Shown here: one piece after another, positions 48,584-58,239 of the stretch
Position numbering within the stretch: the stretch's first letter is position 1
Layout of the letters: each line of letters opens with the position of its first letter
Source: RUG14300 sp964391805
Lineage (GTDB): Bacteria > Bacillota > Clostridia > Christensenellales > CAG-1252
Assembly: GCA_964391805.1 (NCBI GenBank)
Contig: CAYMNK010000013.1
Span: 1 to 58,408, forward strand
Length of the DNA stretch: 58,408 bases
Direction of reading: 5' to 3'
Position numbers and translations under genes: made by a program
Notes under the pieces: model-generated
Databases searched by the model: none
Told to the model about the DNA's origin: nothing
Seen by the model: only the letters and a program-made list of their open reading frames with translations

Positions 48584-48611
48584 AAAAAAGCCGTATCTCA
48601 AAAAATACGGC
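48584..48611 (-). terminator. Terminator after the zinc-ribbon gene
   Basis: GCCGTAT at 48590-48596 pairs with ATACGGC at 48605-48611. On the minus strand the stem runs into TTTTTTG, 18 bases after the stop. Confidence 0.8.
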
Positions 48612-48628
48612 GTATAAACACTTCTTAA

Positions 48629-49030
48629 TTATTGCATCATTATTAGTACATAATAAATCATTTCACATACAAAGCCGAGAATAAAGCCGACCAACGCAGG
48701 TATACCTACATCCTTTGCTTTGCGTTTGTATTCTTTATTCCATACACAGTAAAGAATCAAACCAACAATAGGAAATAGAAAACTAATAATTCTCAAAAAT
48801 ATAGATGCCCGTTCACTGTTCTTTGACTCGGCTTCGGCGACGCTTACATCTTCTTCCGACCTTACGCATGAATGATCATCGGCGAAAAAGTCGGTACTCT
48901 CGCTTTCATGAGAGTCATCAAAAAAGTCCGACTCCGACTCCGTTGAGCGTTCGGCAATCGGTTGACCGCAAGCAACACAAAATTTAGCGTCATCATCTAC
49001 AGGATTACCGCAATATGTACAATATTTCAT
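48629..49030 (-). CDS. Zinc-ribbon membrane protein
   Basis: A 133-residue protein. The first 25 residues are a zinc ribbon with two CxxCG knuckles (YCTYCGNP and FCVACGQP). An acidic Ser/Asp/Glu linker follows, then two hydrophobic segments (about 77-96 and 107-129). Proteins like this occur throughout Firmicutes with unknown roles. AAGGAG precedes the ATG. Confidence 0.8.
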   Translation of the reverse strand: MKYCTYCGNPVDDDAKFCVACGQPIAERSTESESDFFDDSHESESTDFFADDHSCVRSEEDVSVAEAESKNSERASIFLRIISFLFPIVGLILYCVWNKEYKRKAKDVGIPALVGFILGFVCEMIYYVLIMMQ

Positions 49031-49062
49031 ATAAATTCATCTCCTTTACACGATATGTATTT

Positions 49063-49091
49063 ATTATAATTCACATTTCGTCCATAGTCAA
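49063..49091 (-). promoter_or_regulatory. Promoter of the zinc-ribbon gene
   Basis: On the minus strand, TTGACT (49086-49091) and TATAAT (49063-49068) are 17 bases apart, about 33 bases before the ATG. Confidence 0.7.
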
Positions 49092-49217
49092 TATTAAATA
49101 CATTTTTTTGACAATTATTAAACTATTTTTTTTTAAATCATTAGAAGTGTTTTAGCTATATAGCAAAATATGCGTCACATATAAAAACAAATCTTTTGCA
49201 AACGCTTCGACATAAAT

Positions 49218-49251
49218 AAGAAGGAGTGAAACTAAACCGCCACTCCTTCTT
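49218..49251. terminator. Strong hairpin downstream of the small exported gene
   Basis: AAGAAGGAGTG at 49218-49228 pairs perfectly with CACTCCTTCTT at 49241-49251. The following T-run is weak (ATTTAT on the minus strand), so termination is plausible but not certain. The rest of 49092-49300 holds no gene I can support. Confidence 0.5.
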
Positions 49252-49300
49252 AAGTTTGCTCAAAAAACACTTCATTCCTATTATTATTTCTCTTTATTCT

Positions 49301-49636
49301 TTACGCGAATTGTATATAATTATTCCAATTTGGCGATAGATGATTAATACTAAACATTATTCTATCTATCATCTCTCTTATGCGCTTCAGCCTTTGCCTT
49401 GCTCTATCACCCTTAATTCGAGTCGATGTTGTCTCCGTTGCCGATTGAGATGTCTTTGCAGTCGCATCGGCATCGCCATATGGTTTTTCACTTAGAAAGC
49501 CTATTTCGTTTGATATGTCTTTAATTTCGATACGATCGGGTTCGATCTCGTATCTATAATTCTGTTTTTGTTTCGATGCGTAACCTATAAAGAGTATGGC
49601 CATTATGCCACATATGATGTTTTTGATTAATTTCAT
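49301..49636 (-). CDS. Small exported hypothetical protein
   Basis: A 111-residue protein with a signal-type start (MKLIKNIICGIMAILFIGYA) and a polar, Lys/Arg-rich body. AAGGAGG is clear before the ATG. It is not recognised. It lies a few hundred bases from spo0A but on the opposite strand. Confidence 0.6.
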   Translation of the reverse strand: MKLIKNIICGIMAILFIGYASKQKQNYRYEIEPDRIEIKDISNEIGFLSEKPYGDADATAKTSQSATETTSTRIKGDRARQRLKRIREMIDRIMFSINHLSPNWNNYIQFA

Positions 49637-49753
49637 AGTTGTGTCCTCCTTATAATTATTCGTTAGTGATAAATATAGAGATGTTTTTCAGTTTGTGCAA
49701 CATTTATTGCAAAAAAAGTAATAAATCTTTTTATAGTTTCATATTTATTCAAT

Positions 49754-50215
49754 ATGGACAAGGAAATCGATTACATCGCCATGGAAGAAGCGTTCGCTAA
49801 AATCAAGCCGTTCACGATTCAAACGGATGTCTGCTTAGAGGACAGATGCGATTATGATGTTGCCGTTAAGCCTTTGGTTAGATTATACAAGCTATATCGC
49901 GAAATAGAAATAGTTCTTGATAGATTATCTGCGCTAACCGAAAATAAAGATTTAGTTTTACTTGCTTCCCACTTGGCAAAAAAAATAATCGTTAATATCA
50001 CCGATTCTTTAAATATGTCGGTTTATCCCGATGTAAAAGTGGTTCAAAACATTTCAGGATACACACATACTGTACGCAAACTTCTAATGTTGAGTGCACG
50101 CGCCTGTTCTTCTGCCACCGAATATATGAGAGAAGTCAAATACATAGGCTCAAAATTGTATTATCGAGAAATGATTACTCTACATTCTATATTACTTACA
50201 CTTACGGCATTCTAA
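49754..50215 (+). CDS. Hypothetical helical protein
   Basis: A 153-residue protein, largely helical, with Cys residues at 28 and 33 (VCLEDRC). No recognised domain. The ATG has no clear ribosome-binding site; a start 30 bases later has a weak AAGGAA at long spacing, so the start is uncertain. Confidence 0.5.
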   Translation: MDKEIDYIAMEEAFAKIKPFTIQTDVCLEDRCDYDVAVKPLVRLYKLYREIEIVLDRLSALTENKDLVLLASHLAKKIIVNITDSLNMSVYPDVKVVQNISGYTHTVRKLLMLSARACSSATEYMREVKYIGSKLYYREMITLHSILLTLTAF

Positions 50216-50405
50216 TCAATTATTCTCTTCATCCTATTATTTTTCTTTTTTTCTTGACGATTTTATCGTTATTTCAACCCATCCTCGTTGACAAAAAAGG
50301 AGCGTTTCTTTTTAATTCGTTCAAATTTGTCATTTATCGCCCAAATAAGTCAATAATCGATTTTCTTTTTGCACCCGTAAAATGAAATATGGGGTGGTTT
50401 TTTGT

Positions 50406-50417
50406 TATAATAGAGTC
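50406..50417 (+). promoter_or_regulatory. Possible spo0A promoter element
   Basis: A TATAAT at 50406-50411 is followed by GAGTCGAA, one base away from the Spo0A box TGTCGAA. A good -35 is not seen. Autoregulation of spo0A is normal in the family, but this site is weak evidence. Confidence 0.3.
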
Positions 50418-50445
50418 GAACTTTTTGAAAAAAGGAGATAAAAAT

Positions 50446-51195
50446 ATGAACAAGATAAAAGTTTTGATAGTGGACGATAATGTTAACTATTGTAATGAGA
50501 TCAAAGCAGAATTGTTGCGCTATGGATTATTCGAGGTTACAGCCTGTTATGACGGTATGACCGCACTATCCGAATGCGCAAGATTGCACTCAGATGTAAT
50601 GGTTCTCGATCTCGTAATGCCCAATATAGACGGAATGGAAGTTTTGAAAAATATCACCGAGAAAAACATGTCGGTTAACGTGATCGCAATGTCCCTTCCG
50701 ATTGGCGATGAATTTATTACAGGTGCCCTTCGCGCAGGGGCAAAATTCTACATGACCAAGCCCGTAAATGTCAATGCTCTCAAAAATAGGATCTTAGACC
50801 TTTACGCCGAAAAAACAACATACACCCCGCCTAAGGTAAAAATCAACAAGTCTCTCGATGAAAGACTATCTAATATCTTTATTTCGGTGGGAATCCCTGC
50901 ACACATAAAAGGGTATCAATTTTTAAGAGAAGCAATTAAAATGGCAATTGAAAATCCCGATATCATCAATAGTATAACCAAAAGACTTTATCCCGAAGTA
51001 GCAGATCGCTTTGGGACAACTGCAAGCAAGGTGGAGCGTGCGATCAGACATGCGATAGAGGTTGCTTGGAATAAAGGAAAAATAGAAAATATCAACCATC
51101 TTTTCGGCATTAAGGTCTATACGTCTAACGATAAACCGACAAACGGCGAGTTTATTGCACTTGTTGCGGACAAACTTATTGTCGAAAGCGTTTAA
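50446..51195 (+). CDS. spo0A: Sporulation master regulator Spo0A
   Basis: A 249-residue response regulator. The receiver has the acidic pair in VDDN, the phospho-acceptor Asp in VLDLVMP and Lys in TKPV. The C-terminal domain has the Spo0A-specific GIPAHIKGYQFLREAI and YPEVADRFGTTASKVERAIRHAIEVAW, the DNA-binding signature. The start at 50446 has AAAGGAG; an upstream in-frame start would carry a 19-residue extension without support. It indicates a Firmicute able, at least in part, to sporulate. The usual neighbour spoIVB is not adjacent. Confidence 0.97.
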   Translation: MNKIKVLIVDDNVNYCNEIKAELLRYGLFEVTACYDGMTALSECARLHSDVMVLDLVMPNIDGMEVLKNITEKNMSVNVIAMSLPIGDEFITGALRAGAKFYMTKPVNVNALKNRILDLYAEKTTYTPPKVKINKSLDERLSNIFISVGIPAHIKGYQFLREAIKMAIENPDIINSITKRLYPEVADRFGTTASKVERAIRHAIEVAWNKGKIENINHLFGIKVYTSNDKPTNGEFIALVADKLIVESV

Positions 51196-51398
51196 AAAAA
51201 AGAAAGTAAAGAGTTATTTTTTAATCGAAGTTCAAATGTAACAATCATCAAACAATACAATTGCTTTATATTTTGCGATGTATTTTCAATGTATCTATAA
51301 CCAAATACTAATAACATTAACTTTTTTTCACATAGAATTAACTATAACTTTATTGTAAATATATACTATTAGTTGTTATAATTTATAATAGAGTTATT

Positions 51399-52256
51399 AT
51401 GAAAAATAAAATATCGCAAAAACCGACAACTATGATAATTATTCAATTCGTTCTGATAGTGGCTATAATTATAGCCATTATCTCTTCGTCTTTTGCTTGG
51501 TTTTCTGCGACACAAAAAGAAGTCGATGCGTCGGGCGGTGCATTCAACGCGGGAGAACAACCTATAGACACTACCGGTAATGCATATTTAGTAGCAGCAT
51601 TGGGACCATACAAAGGAGAAACCGGACTCGGCGAATACGGTACACAGGATGCCCCTTTTTTTTTGGAACTCGAAATAATCACCGCGCCTATACAAATTAA
51701 CTGGAACGCCTCCCAAAACATCGTTAAAACTATTGAATTTAAAATGAACGAAACATTAGAGGACGGCAGTTCTTCGCCACATATAGCACTTAGCGGAGTT
51801 ACCGCCAAAAGAAATGACGACATATTACTCGATACTTCGAGTAATGATTTAGCACAGTTTACAACCAAAGAAGAAATTATCGGTGGTTTTTGTTGGAGAA
51901 TCGCTCTTACATATTATCCTTATTCGAAAAGCAAAGAAGATGCTCGTGTTGCAATTGATTCTCCTAAATACTATTCACCCGAAGAATTCTCCTTTACCCT
52001 CGAAAACAGCAATGAGGGCGCGGACATAATTAATAATATTTACAACGAAACCGACATTGTTTTTGCTTTCAGCGCAAGGTTGTATTTTTTAAGCGATGCC
52101 GATATGGATAATACTCCCGCTGACAGAGATCCTTTCATTCTAAGCGGATATTCCAAAGAAAAGGGCGATTATACCGATTATACCTTTATGGATGCATCGT
52201 TTAGTTTTGATTACGATTTTTCTCCGCCTGTTTATACTATAACAACGGGGATATAA
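51399..52256 (+). CDS. Exported protein with AWF-type signal anchor
   Basis: A 285-residue protein with an N-terminal hydrophobic segment (about 12-33) ending in SSSFAWFS, the motif seen in SipW-type and related Clostridial exported proteins. The body is acidic with no domain I recognise. A pair of TATAAT boxes precedes it. It shares its signal type with the next gene, 17 bases downstream. Confidence 0.7.
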   Translation: MKNKISQKPTTMIIIQFVLIVAIIIAIISSSFAWFSATQKEVDASGGAFNAGEQPIDTTGNAYLVAALGPYKGETGLGEYGTQDAPFFLELEIITAPIQINWNASQNIVKTIEFKMNETLEDGSSSPHIALSGVTAKRNDDILLDTSSNDLAQFTTKEEIIGGFCWRIALTYYPYSKSKEDARVAIDSPKYYSPEEFSFTLENSNEGADIINNIYNETDIVFAFSARLYFLSDADMDNTPADRDPFILSGYSKEKGDYTDYTFMDASFSFDYDFSPPVYTITTGI

Positions 52257-52273
52257 ATAAAAACAGAAAGACT

Positions 52274-53875
52274 ATGGATAAAACTAAAAAAATAAGTATT
52301 ATCACATCATCTATATTGATTGTTTTGCTTATAGCGTCGATAATAGTTGCATCGTTGGCATGGTTTACGTCAAGTGTAATCGACGACCTTTCCGTATACA
52401 CAAATAATTACATAATACTGTATTTTGACGGAGATATTGGTTACCTTGACAAAAGTGGCAATTACAGCAACCCATCCGACAATACAGTTGCGCTTTCGGC
52501 AAGAGAAGCGGGTTTAAACGAAATACGCGACAACAAAACCAACACCACGATAAAAGCAACCACCGCAGGATCAAGTGCCGTAGTTAAAATAGTCGATTAC
52601 TCGGGTAATAAGAATACTGTATACGAAAAATTAGCTTTAAGAGCGTCTATAAGGGCCTTTGCGGTAGATGAAAATGATGTACGTACCGAGATTTCGACGT
52701 CCACAGACATCTGCATTACACCAAAATTTACCATTAAATATAATGGGGAAGGGTCCGAAAGTAACATAATTGAAACATCTTCAAATATAAAACATAATCA
52801 ATATCACGATTTTTCCATCAATAAACGCAACGGTGAATTGAGAATAACACTCGAAGCATATTTAAGAGCGGTAGACGAATTGGCAATTCCCGCAGTTTTG
52901 AACGCCAAGCAAATATCCATTGAATTGACAATCAGATCACTTGAGGCCACTCGCACGCTATATTACTATAATGCTAATGCTTGGGAAAATGTATATGCCT
53001 ATGGTTTAGCGGTAGAGACACAACCCATAACGTCTACAAAAAACGCATGGTTCGTAGTTGGATATAACGGAGATGTCGACAACGGACTTATCATGAAGAA
53101 AGATGCCGATACGACATCCCTGCGTACCGATATTTTTGCCTATTACGGATATAGATGGCGCTCGTCAAATGACGATTTTGTAATTACCAACGGAAAAGTT
53201 AGTAAAGGAATAGAAGGGGTTTCCGATGATGCGCGGAATTTATCGGATGGCACTGTCATATCCGAAAGTGCACAAAGCGGTCGAATCACATTATCCAATC
53301 CCGGTTTATATAATATTTTTTACGATTCGAAAAATGACGCCATAACCATAGAAACAAGCAACAATCCATATAAAACATTTGATAGTGAATTACTCGGTGC
53401 GTTCCCGGGTACGGCAATGAGTCCGGTTAATGGATTGGCCGGTTGGTATAGTATAACTGTGCCCGTTGGATTACAACAAATTGTCTTTACAGATGGCAAC
53501 AATAAGAAAGAATTGATCGATATCGATCCCACTAAATGCTATTATTACACAATCGATGAAGGTGAAGAAACATGGAATGAACGCATTCGTGATTTCGGCA
53601 ACCGCATATACTGTTATATACCCACTTCATCTGCCGTTTCGGTAAAATGTACAAATTATAAGGGTGATGTCGCATCATATCCTATGACACCGTTAAATAA
53701 CGGGTGGTTCTATACCGATATCGACAAATCGCTCTATCAGCTCGAAAATCTACCTTCAACTTTGAACGTTGATTTTATCGTTGACAATAAGGTGTATACC
53801 ACTACCACCGAAATAGACGCAGGCAAACCGTATTTTTATAATAATAATTGGTATGCGTCCCCAGATTGTCGCTAA
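52274..53875 (+). CDS. Exported protein with AWF-type signal anchor and starch-binding-like modules
   Basis: A 533-residue protein whose hydrophobic N-terminus ends in VASLAWFT. The C-terminal third has FPGTAMSPVNG...GWYSITVP...QQIVFTDG, recalling CBM25/26-type starch-binding modules, with a second weaker copy (MTPLNNGWFYTDID). The middle is unassigned. Its close neighbour has the same signal, so both probably use the same export or assembly path. The CBM call is tentative. Confidence 0.6.
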   Translation: MDKTKKISIITSSILIVLLIASIIVASLAWFTSSVIDDLSVYTNNYIILYFDGDIGYLDKSGNYSNPSDNTVALSAREAGLNEIRDNKTNTTIKATTAGSSAVVKIVDYSGNKNTVYEKLALRASIRAFAVDENDVRTEISTSTDICITPKFTIKYNGEGSESNIIETSSNIKHNQYHDFSINKRNGELRITLEAYLRAVDELAIPAVLNAKQISIELTIRSLEATRTLYYYNANAWENVYAYGLAVETQPITSTKNAWFVVGYNGDVDNGLIMKKDADTTSLRTDIFAYYGYRWRSSNDDFVITNGKVSKGIEGVSDDARNLSDGTVISESAQSGRITLSNPGLYNIFYDSKNDAITIETSNNPYKTFDSELLGAFPGTAMSPVNGLAGWYSITVPVGLQQIVFTDGNNKKELIDIDPTKCYYYTIDEGEETWNERIRDFGNRIYCYIPTSSAVSVKCTNYKGDVASYPMTPLNNGWFYTDIDKSLYQLENLPSTLNVDFIVDNKVYTTTTEIDAGKPYFYNNNWYASPDCR

Positions 53876-53952
53876 TACCCCATAAAAATCATTCCTTATA
53901 ATGGTATATTTTTGCCGTTCAATAATGGAAATGTTGCAAAATTGCAAAAAAG

Positions 53953-54222
53953 CTAATCGTCTATTATTTCTTTAAAATTGACAACTTTTATTCCGCTTCT
54001 CTTCCCAGGTCCCCAACATATTCCGCTAACAAACCCTATAGATAAAGTCTCGTTAATCCCCATATGATACCCACAATTATCTTTGTCGGGTTTTATTTCA
54101 TCACCATTCATCCATTTGCAGTTGTTGTCTTTTGCCCATTGTAAAAACAATGTCTTTTCTTCGTCTTCGATAGAAAACCAAACGCGATCATGCTTACCTA
54201 ATACTTTTTTTAAACTTTTCAT
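53953..54222 (-). CDS. Small phage-like protein downstream of an S-box riboswitch
   Basis: An 89-residue protein. The start at 54222 follows AAGGAG; a longer in-frame start would run through the riboswitch. NNCKWMNGDEI and a late ISIGFVS-type strand recall small uncharacterised proteins common in Clostridial phages and islands. Nothing suggests methionine or SAM metabolism, the usual targets of S-box leaders. It has its own perfect promoter. Function unknown. Confidence 0.65.
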   Translation of the reverse strand: MKSLKKVLGKHDRVWFSIEDEEKTLFLQWAKDNNCKWMNGDEIKPDKDNCGYHMGINETLSIGFVSGICWGPGKRSGIKVVNFKEIIDD

Positions 54223-54266
54223 AAAAAACTCCTTATAACTTATTTGCCATAAAGAGTGAAAGAAAA

Positions 54267-54391
54267 AATCCCATCGCATTCGATAGGATTTACGCACCAT
54301 ATTAAACCCCATCGAATCAGACATTAGCACCTTGCCTTATCGGTAGGTTGCTGTGACATCTTAGGGTCTGTCCCTCCGTCACTCTTTATGG
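54267..54391 (-). promoter_or_regulatory. S-box (SAM-I) riboswitch with terminator
   Basis: On the minus strand the leader carries the S-box core: GGAGGGACAGACCC (54364-54377), GATGTCACAGCAACC (54346-54360) and AAGGTGCTAA (54325-54334). A perfect 10-bp terminator stem (54267-54276 with 54281-54290, T-run after) competes with a 10-bp alternative stem (54308-54317 with 54278-54287). Unusually, the 5' arm CCATAAAGAGTGA (54379-54391) has an exact 13-base partner after the terminator (54247-54259). Binding of SAM should favour termination. Confidence 0.85.
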
Positions 54392-54401
54392 TTATGTGTT
54401 C

Positions 54402-54430
54402 ATTATACTACATTAATCTTTCTTTGTCAA
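54402..54430 (-). promoter_or_regulatory. Consensus promoter of the S-box transcript
   Basis: On the minus strand, TTGACA (54425-54430) and TATAAT (54402-54407) are 17 bases apart, a perfect consensus. The start falls just before the first P1 arm of the riboswitch. Confidence 0.8.
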
Positions 54431-54470
54431 TCATTATTATTGTTAATTATCAAAACAGTATTTATCGCAA

Positions 54471-55368
54471 GTGGCACAAGAAACCAATTTCATCAAAGAT
54501 ACGCTTGAAAAAGTATTAAGACTTTCCGATATTTTGAAGTTCTTAAACAATGATATTGTATTTAAAGGGAAACTTGCCCTTAAAGGTGGAACCGCCATTA
54601 ATTTAACAAGCGTTGAATTACCTCGGTTATCTGTTGATATAGATTTAGATCTTGCTGAAAATGTTTCTCGAGAAAAACTTTTTGAGTTGAAAGAGATATT
54701 TTCCAAGCGATTGTCGATTATATGTGGCAAGAGGGATATTCATTTGCTGATAACCGCGATCATTTTGCGATGACTTCGTTTTTGTTTAACTATATTAATA
54801 ATGCGGGTAATAGAGACAATATTAAAATAGAAATCAATTATTTAGATCGTTGCCATATACTACCACTTGAGAAAGATGCATAATGTCAAAAGGCATAATG
54901 GATAATTTTGAAGTTTTAACATTAAATACAATAAAACTTTATGCAAGCAAAATCAATGCCCTTTTATCACGTGCAACGCCTAGAGATTTATATGACGTGA
55001 ATGCGATGATTGAAAATAATATGATCAATAATTCTATATTGTTGCGAAAATGTTTAGTATTTTATAACGCAATTGGTGGTGACTATGACTTGCAAAATGT
55101 GGATTTTAAGAATATAAAAAGATTAAATTTCCAGAAGTTCAAGACTCAACTTAAACCCGTCATTGCAAAAGATGATGAATTTGAAATTGAAAGTGCAAAG
55201 AAAAAGGTAATAGAGTACTTACGGAACTTACTTGAATTAACCCCAAACGAGAAAATGTTTTTATCTAATATGAAAGAAAAGCATTGTACTCCGGAATTAT
55301 TATTTGATGATACCGAGATTGTTGCAAATATAGAAAATCATCCTGCTGCATTATTGAGAACAGAATAG
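54471..55368 (+). pseudogene. Frameshifted AbiEii nucleotidyltransferase toxin
   Basis: Three reading-frame pieces together make an AbiEii-type toxin (nucleotidyltransferase fold). Piece one has LALKGGTAINL and LPRLSVDIDLDL, the nucleotidyltransferase motif. Around 54716 the frame jumps and continues as GYSFADNRDHF...IKIEINYLDR to a stop at 54881. The frame jumps again to ALLSRATPRDLYDV, a conserved late motif, and ends at 55368. At least two frameshifts and a lost N-terminus mark it as non-functional. No AbiEi antitoxin is adjacent. Confidence 0.8.
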
Positions 55369-55453
55369 TGCTTGATAAAATTTGACCGCTACTGATTAAA
55401 ACCAACAGCGTTTTTGTGGTTACGTTCACATCACATTGATGTTTTATTATATA

Positions 55454-55482
55454 TTGAAATTTTCAAGGAAAAATGGTATAAT
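55454..55482 (+). promoter_or_regulatory. Promoter facing gene debris
   Basis: TTGAAA (55454-55459) and TATAAT (55477-55482) are 17 bases apart. Only a short reading frame and an 8-bp inverted repeat (55526-55533 with 55550-55557) follow before the AlbA_2-type fragment, so this looks like a surviving promoter of a lost gene. Confidence 0.55.
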
Positions 55483-55600
55483 ATAGTCGTGATATCATTA
55501 GAAAAGCAATTTTATAGAATAAAAATCTATTCAGGAAGCAAAAAAAATGTGAATAGAGGGATTTTGTTCAAAAAAAAAATAAAGTCAGGTTTTCGACCGT

Positions 55601-55920
55601 AAGAGTGCGAAAATAGAACCGACGGCACTTATCAATCATATTACTGCGTTTGCAAATGCAGACAGTAGATTTGTTACCGTTGAGGAATATCCCGAATTCG
55701 TTTGGAAAGAACTGATAGTAAATGCAATCACACACCGTGATTACAGCATAAAAGAAACGGATATTCAAATCAAAATGTTCGATGATAGACTTTGTGTTGA
55801 AAGTCCGGTAACATTGCCGAGTACATGCAAAATATACTCTTTAGCGGAAAGCCGATTTTCGATGAGATTATGGATGCAATAGCAAAACTCGAATCGAAGA
55901 TTAAAGAGGAACGGAAATGA
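55601..55920 (+). pseudogene. Fragment of an AlbA_2/HATPase_c_4-type ATP-binding protein
   Basis: Frame 55601-55882 reads AFANADSRF joined directly to KELIVNAITHRDYS, FDDRLCVESP, which are separate parts of AlbA_2 and HATPase_c_4 proteins, so an internal deletion is likely. A second frame ends at 55920 with DEIMDAIAKLESKIKEERK, a charged tail of an unassigned gene. These proteins often occur with restriction and phage-defence loci. No start codon or full domain survives. Confidence 0.7.
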
Positions 55921-55982
55921 TGGAAATTGATATAAAAACAACCATTGGTTAAAAACAATATTAAGGTGGTTAACATGGTACT

Positions 55983-57949
55983 ATGAAAAACGCTAATTTT
56001 TATTATTCGTCATCTATATGTGAATTCTTGCGACAATCGAATGAGGAAATACTGGGAAAAATATGTTCTAATGATCCTCATTCAGAGACGCGTTTGCAAC
56101 AAAGAAACACATGGGAAACAGAGATAGCAATACTTAAACGACAATTAAGCGATTTAAAGGAAGGACGAATTATTTTTGAATATACTATTCCTCGCATGGG
56201 AAAACGTGTTGATGTTATTCTTTTACATGCGAATATAGTTTATGTTTTGGAATTTAAGTGTGGCGATACGGAATATAAATCAAGCACCTATGACCAAGTT
56301 TACGATTATGCGCTTGATTTAAGAAATTTTCAAAAAGAAAGTCACGACAAGCTGATTGTCCCAATCATTGTTTCTACCAAAGCACCTGCCGAAGCATTAA
56401 CCATTTGTGAAAATGAACGAATTATAATTCCAATCAAATGTAATGAAAGCAATATTAGAAGCGCCATTGAAATAGTCAAAGCACACTACCATGAAGATTC
56501 TTTCAGCTATTTAGATTGGCAAAACTCAGAATATTTGCCCACACCCACAATAGTCGAAGCAGCACAAGCTCTTTATCGTGGGCATAATGTGCGTGATATA
56601 ACAAGAAATGATGCCGGTGCAAAAAATCTGACCGTAACAACCCAAAAGGTTAACGAAATAATAGAATACAGCAAGCTGAATAATCGCAAATCAATTTGTT
56701 TTGTGACAGGTGTTCCGGGTGCGGGAAAAACATTGGTCGGATTGAATCTTGCAATAGAACGCTCTGATGCACAGAAAGGCGAGCACGCTGTATTTTTATC
56801 GGGCAACTTTCCGTTGGTAACTGTGTTGCAGGAAGCTCTCGCAAGAGACAAGGTTGAGCAAAGCAAAAATAGCGGCTTGAAAGTTAACAAAACAACAGCC
56901 ATTAGAGAAACATCTGCATTCATACAAATAATACATAAATACAGGGATTCGTTTGTTGGCAATGATAATGTTCCTCCTGAGAGAATTGCAATTTTTGATG
57001 AGGCTCAACGCGCTTGGACAAAATCGCAGATTGCCAATTTTATGGCGCAGAAAAAAGGCATTGACGGTTTTCAATATAGCGAACCCGAATTTTTAATAAA
57101 CACCTTAGATAGGCATAAAGATTGGGCTGTTATAGTTTGCCTTGTGGGTGGAGGACAGGAAATAAATACTGGCGAGGCTGGATTAATCGAGTGGTTTGAT
57201 TCTCTCCGTCGCTCTTATCCAAACTGGGATGTTTATGTGTCCTCTGAATTAGACGACACTGAATACCGCCGAGATAGGACGTTGGAATCGCTTTTTGAAG
57301 GCCTAAATGTCCATGAAAATGCTGATTTGCATTTGTCAACCGCAATGCGCTCGTTCAGGACGCCGGATTTAGCTGCATTCATAAAGGCAATTCTTGATGC
57401 AGATACCGATAAGGCAAGAGATTTATTTCAAAGGATAAAAGACAAGTATCCCGTTTTATTAACAAGAAATCTTGAAGAGGCAAAAAACTGGACTAAGTCG
57501 CATTGTCAAGGCACAATGAGATATGGTCTTATTGCAAGCAGTGGTGCCTTGCGTTTAAAGCCTGTGGGAATATTTGTTAAAAATGAAATCAATGTGGCGA
57601 ATTGGTTTTTGAACGATAAGCATGATGTCCGGTCGAGTTATTATCTGGAGGACGTTGTAAGCGAATTCGACATACAAGGGCTTGAATTGGATTATACAAT
57701 TGTGGCATGGGATGGCGACTTTCGGTTTGATGGAACGAATTGGACTTACAACAATTTCGTTGGCAATAAGTGGCAAAACGTTAATTCGGAAGATAAAAAA
57801 TGTATCTCAAAAATGCGTATCGAGTGTTGTTAACGCGCGCAAGGCAAGGGATGGCAATTTATATTCCATACGGCGATTTGTTGGACGGCACACGCAAGCC
57901 AGAGTATTATGACAAAACGTATGAATTTCTAAAAACCATTATGGAATAA
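55983..57949 (+). pseudogene. DUF2075 nuclease-helicase-like protein, frameshifted near the C-terminus
   Basis: The intact part (55983-57833) is 616 residues: an N-terminal nuclease-like region (FEYTIPRMGKRVDV and a later LEFKCG), then a P-loop ATPase with GVPGAGKTL near 245 and Walker B IAIFDEAQRAW near 335. The conserved end AYRVLLTRARQG and YGDLLDGTRKPEYYDKTYEFL is found in the next frame, ending at 57949. One missing A in the run at 57795-57800 explains the break. A phase error in the assembly is an alternative. Confidence 0.85.
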
Positions 57950-57965
57950 GAAATTGTCCCCATAT

Positions 57966-58239
57966 TATAAAAATCCCAAAACCGATGTCACTTTTATATG
58001 TACCACAATGCGAAGAATATTGGAACATTACTTTAACGCAATTGACCATTCTGATTATTCAAAACTAATAGATAAATTCTCTGGTCAATAAGTTAATATG
58101 CAAAGCACTTTTGCCTTATATTCATACGGGGTCTTACACTATAAATGATATTTTTCATTTGTGTATAAGCAACGAGATGGTAAATAAACATAAAGACGTT
58201 TTTAGACAAATATTCGAAAGACGTTATCGGCTACAATAA
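57966..58239 (+). pseudogene. C-terminal debris of an AAA_13-type ATPase
   Basis: Frame 57966-58091 has MRRILEHYFNAID...IDKFSGQ and a second frame 58105-58239 has LLPYIHTGSYTIND...VFRQIFER. These match, in order, the conserved tail of AAA_13 (RloC/PrrC-like anticodon-nuclease-type) ATPases, RILEYYF then SLL-NTGSH then VFKKIF. Only the tail remains and it is split by a frameshift. Confidence 0.65.
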
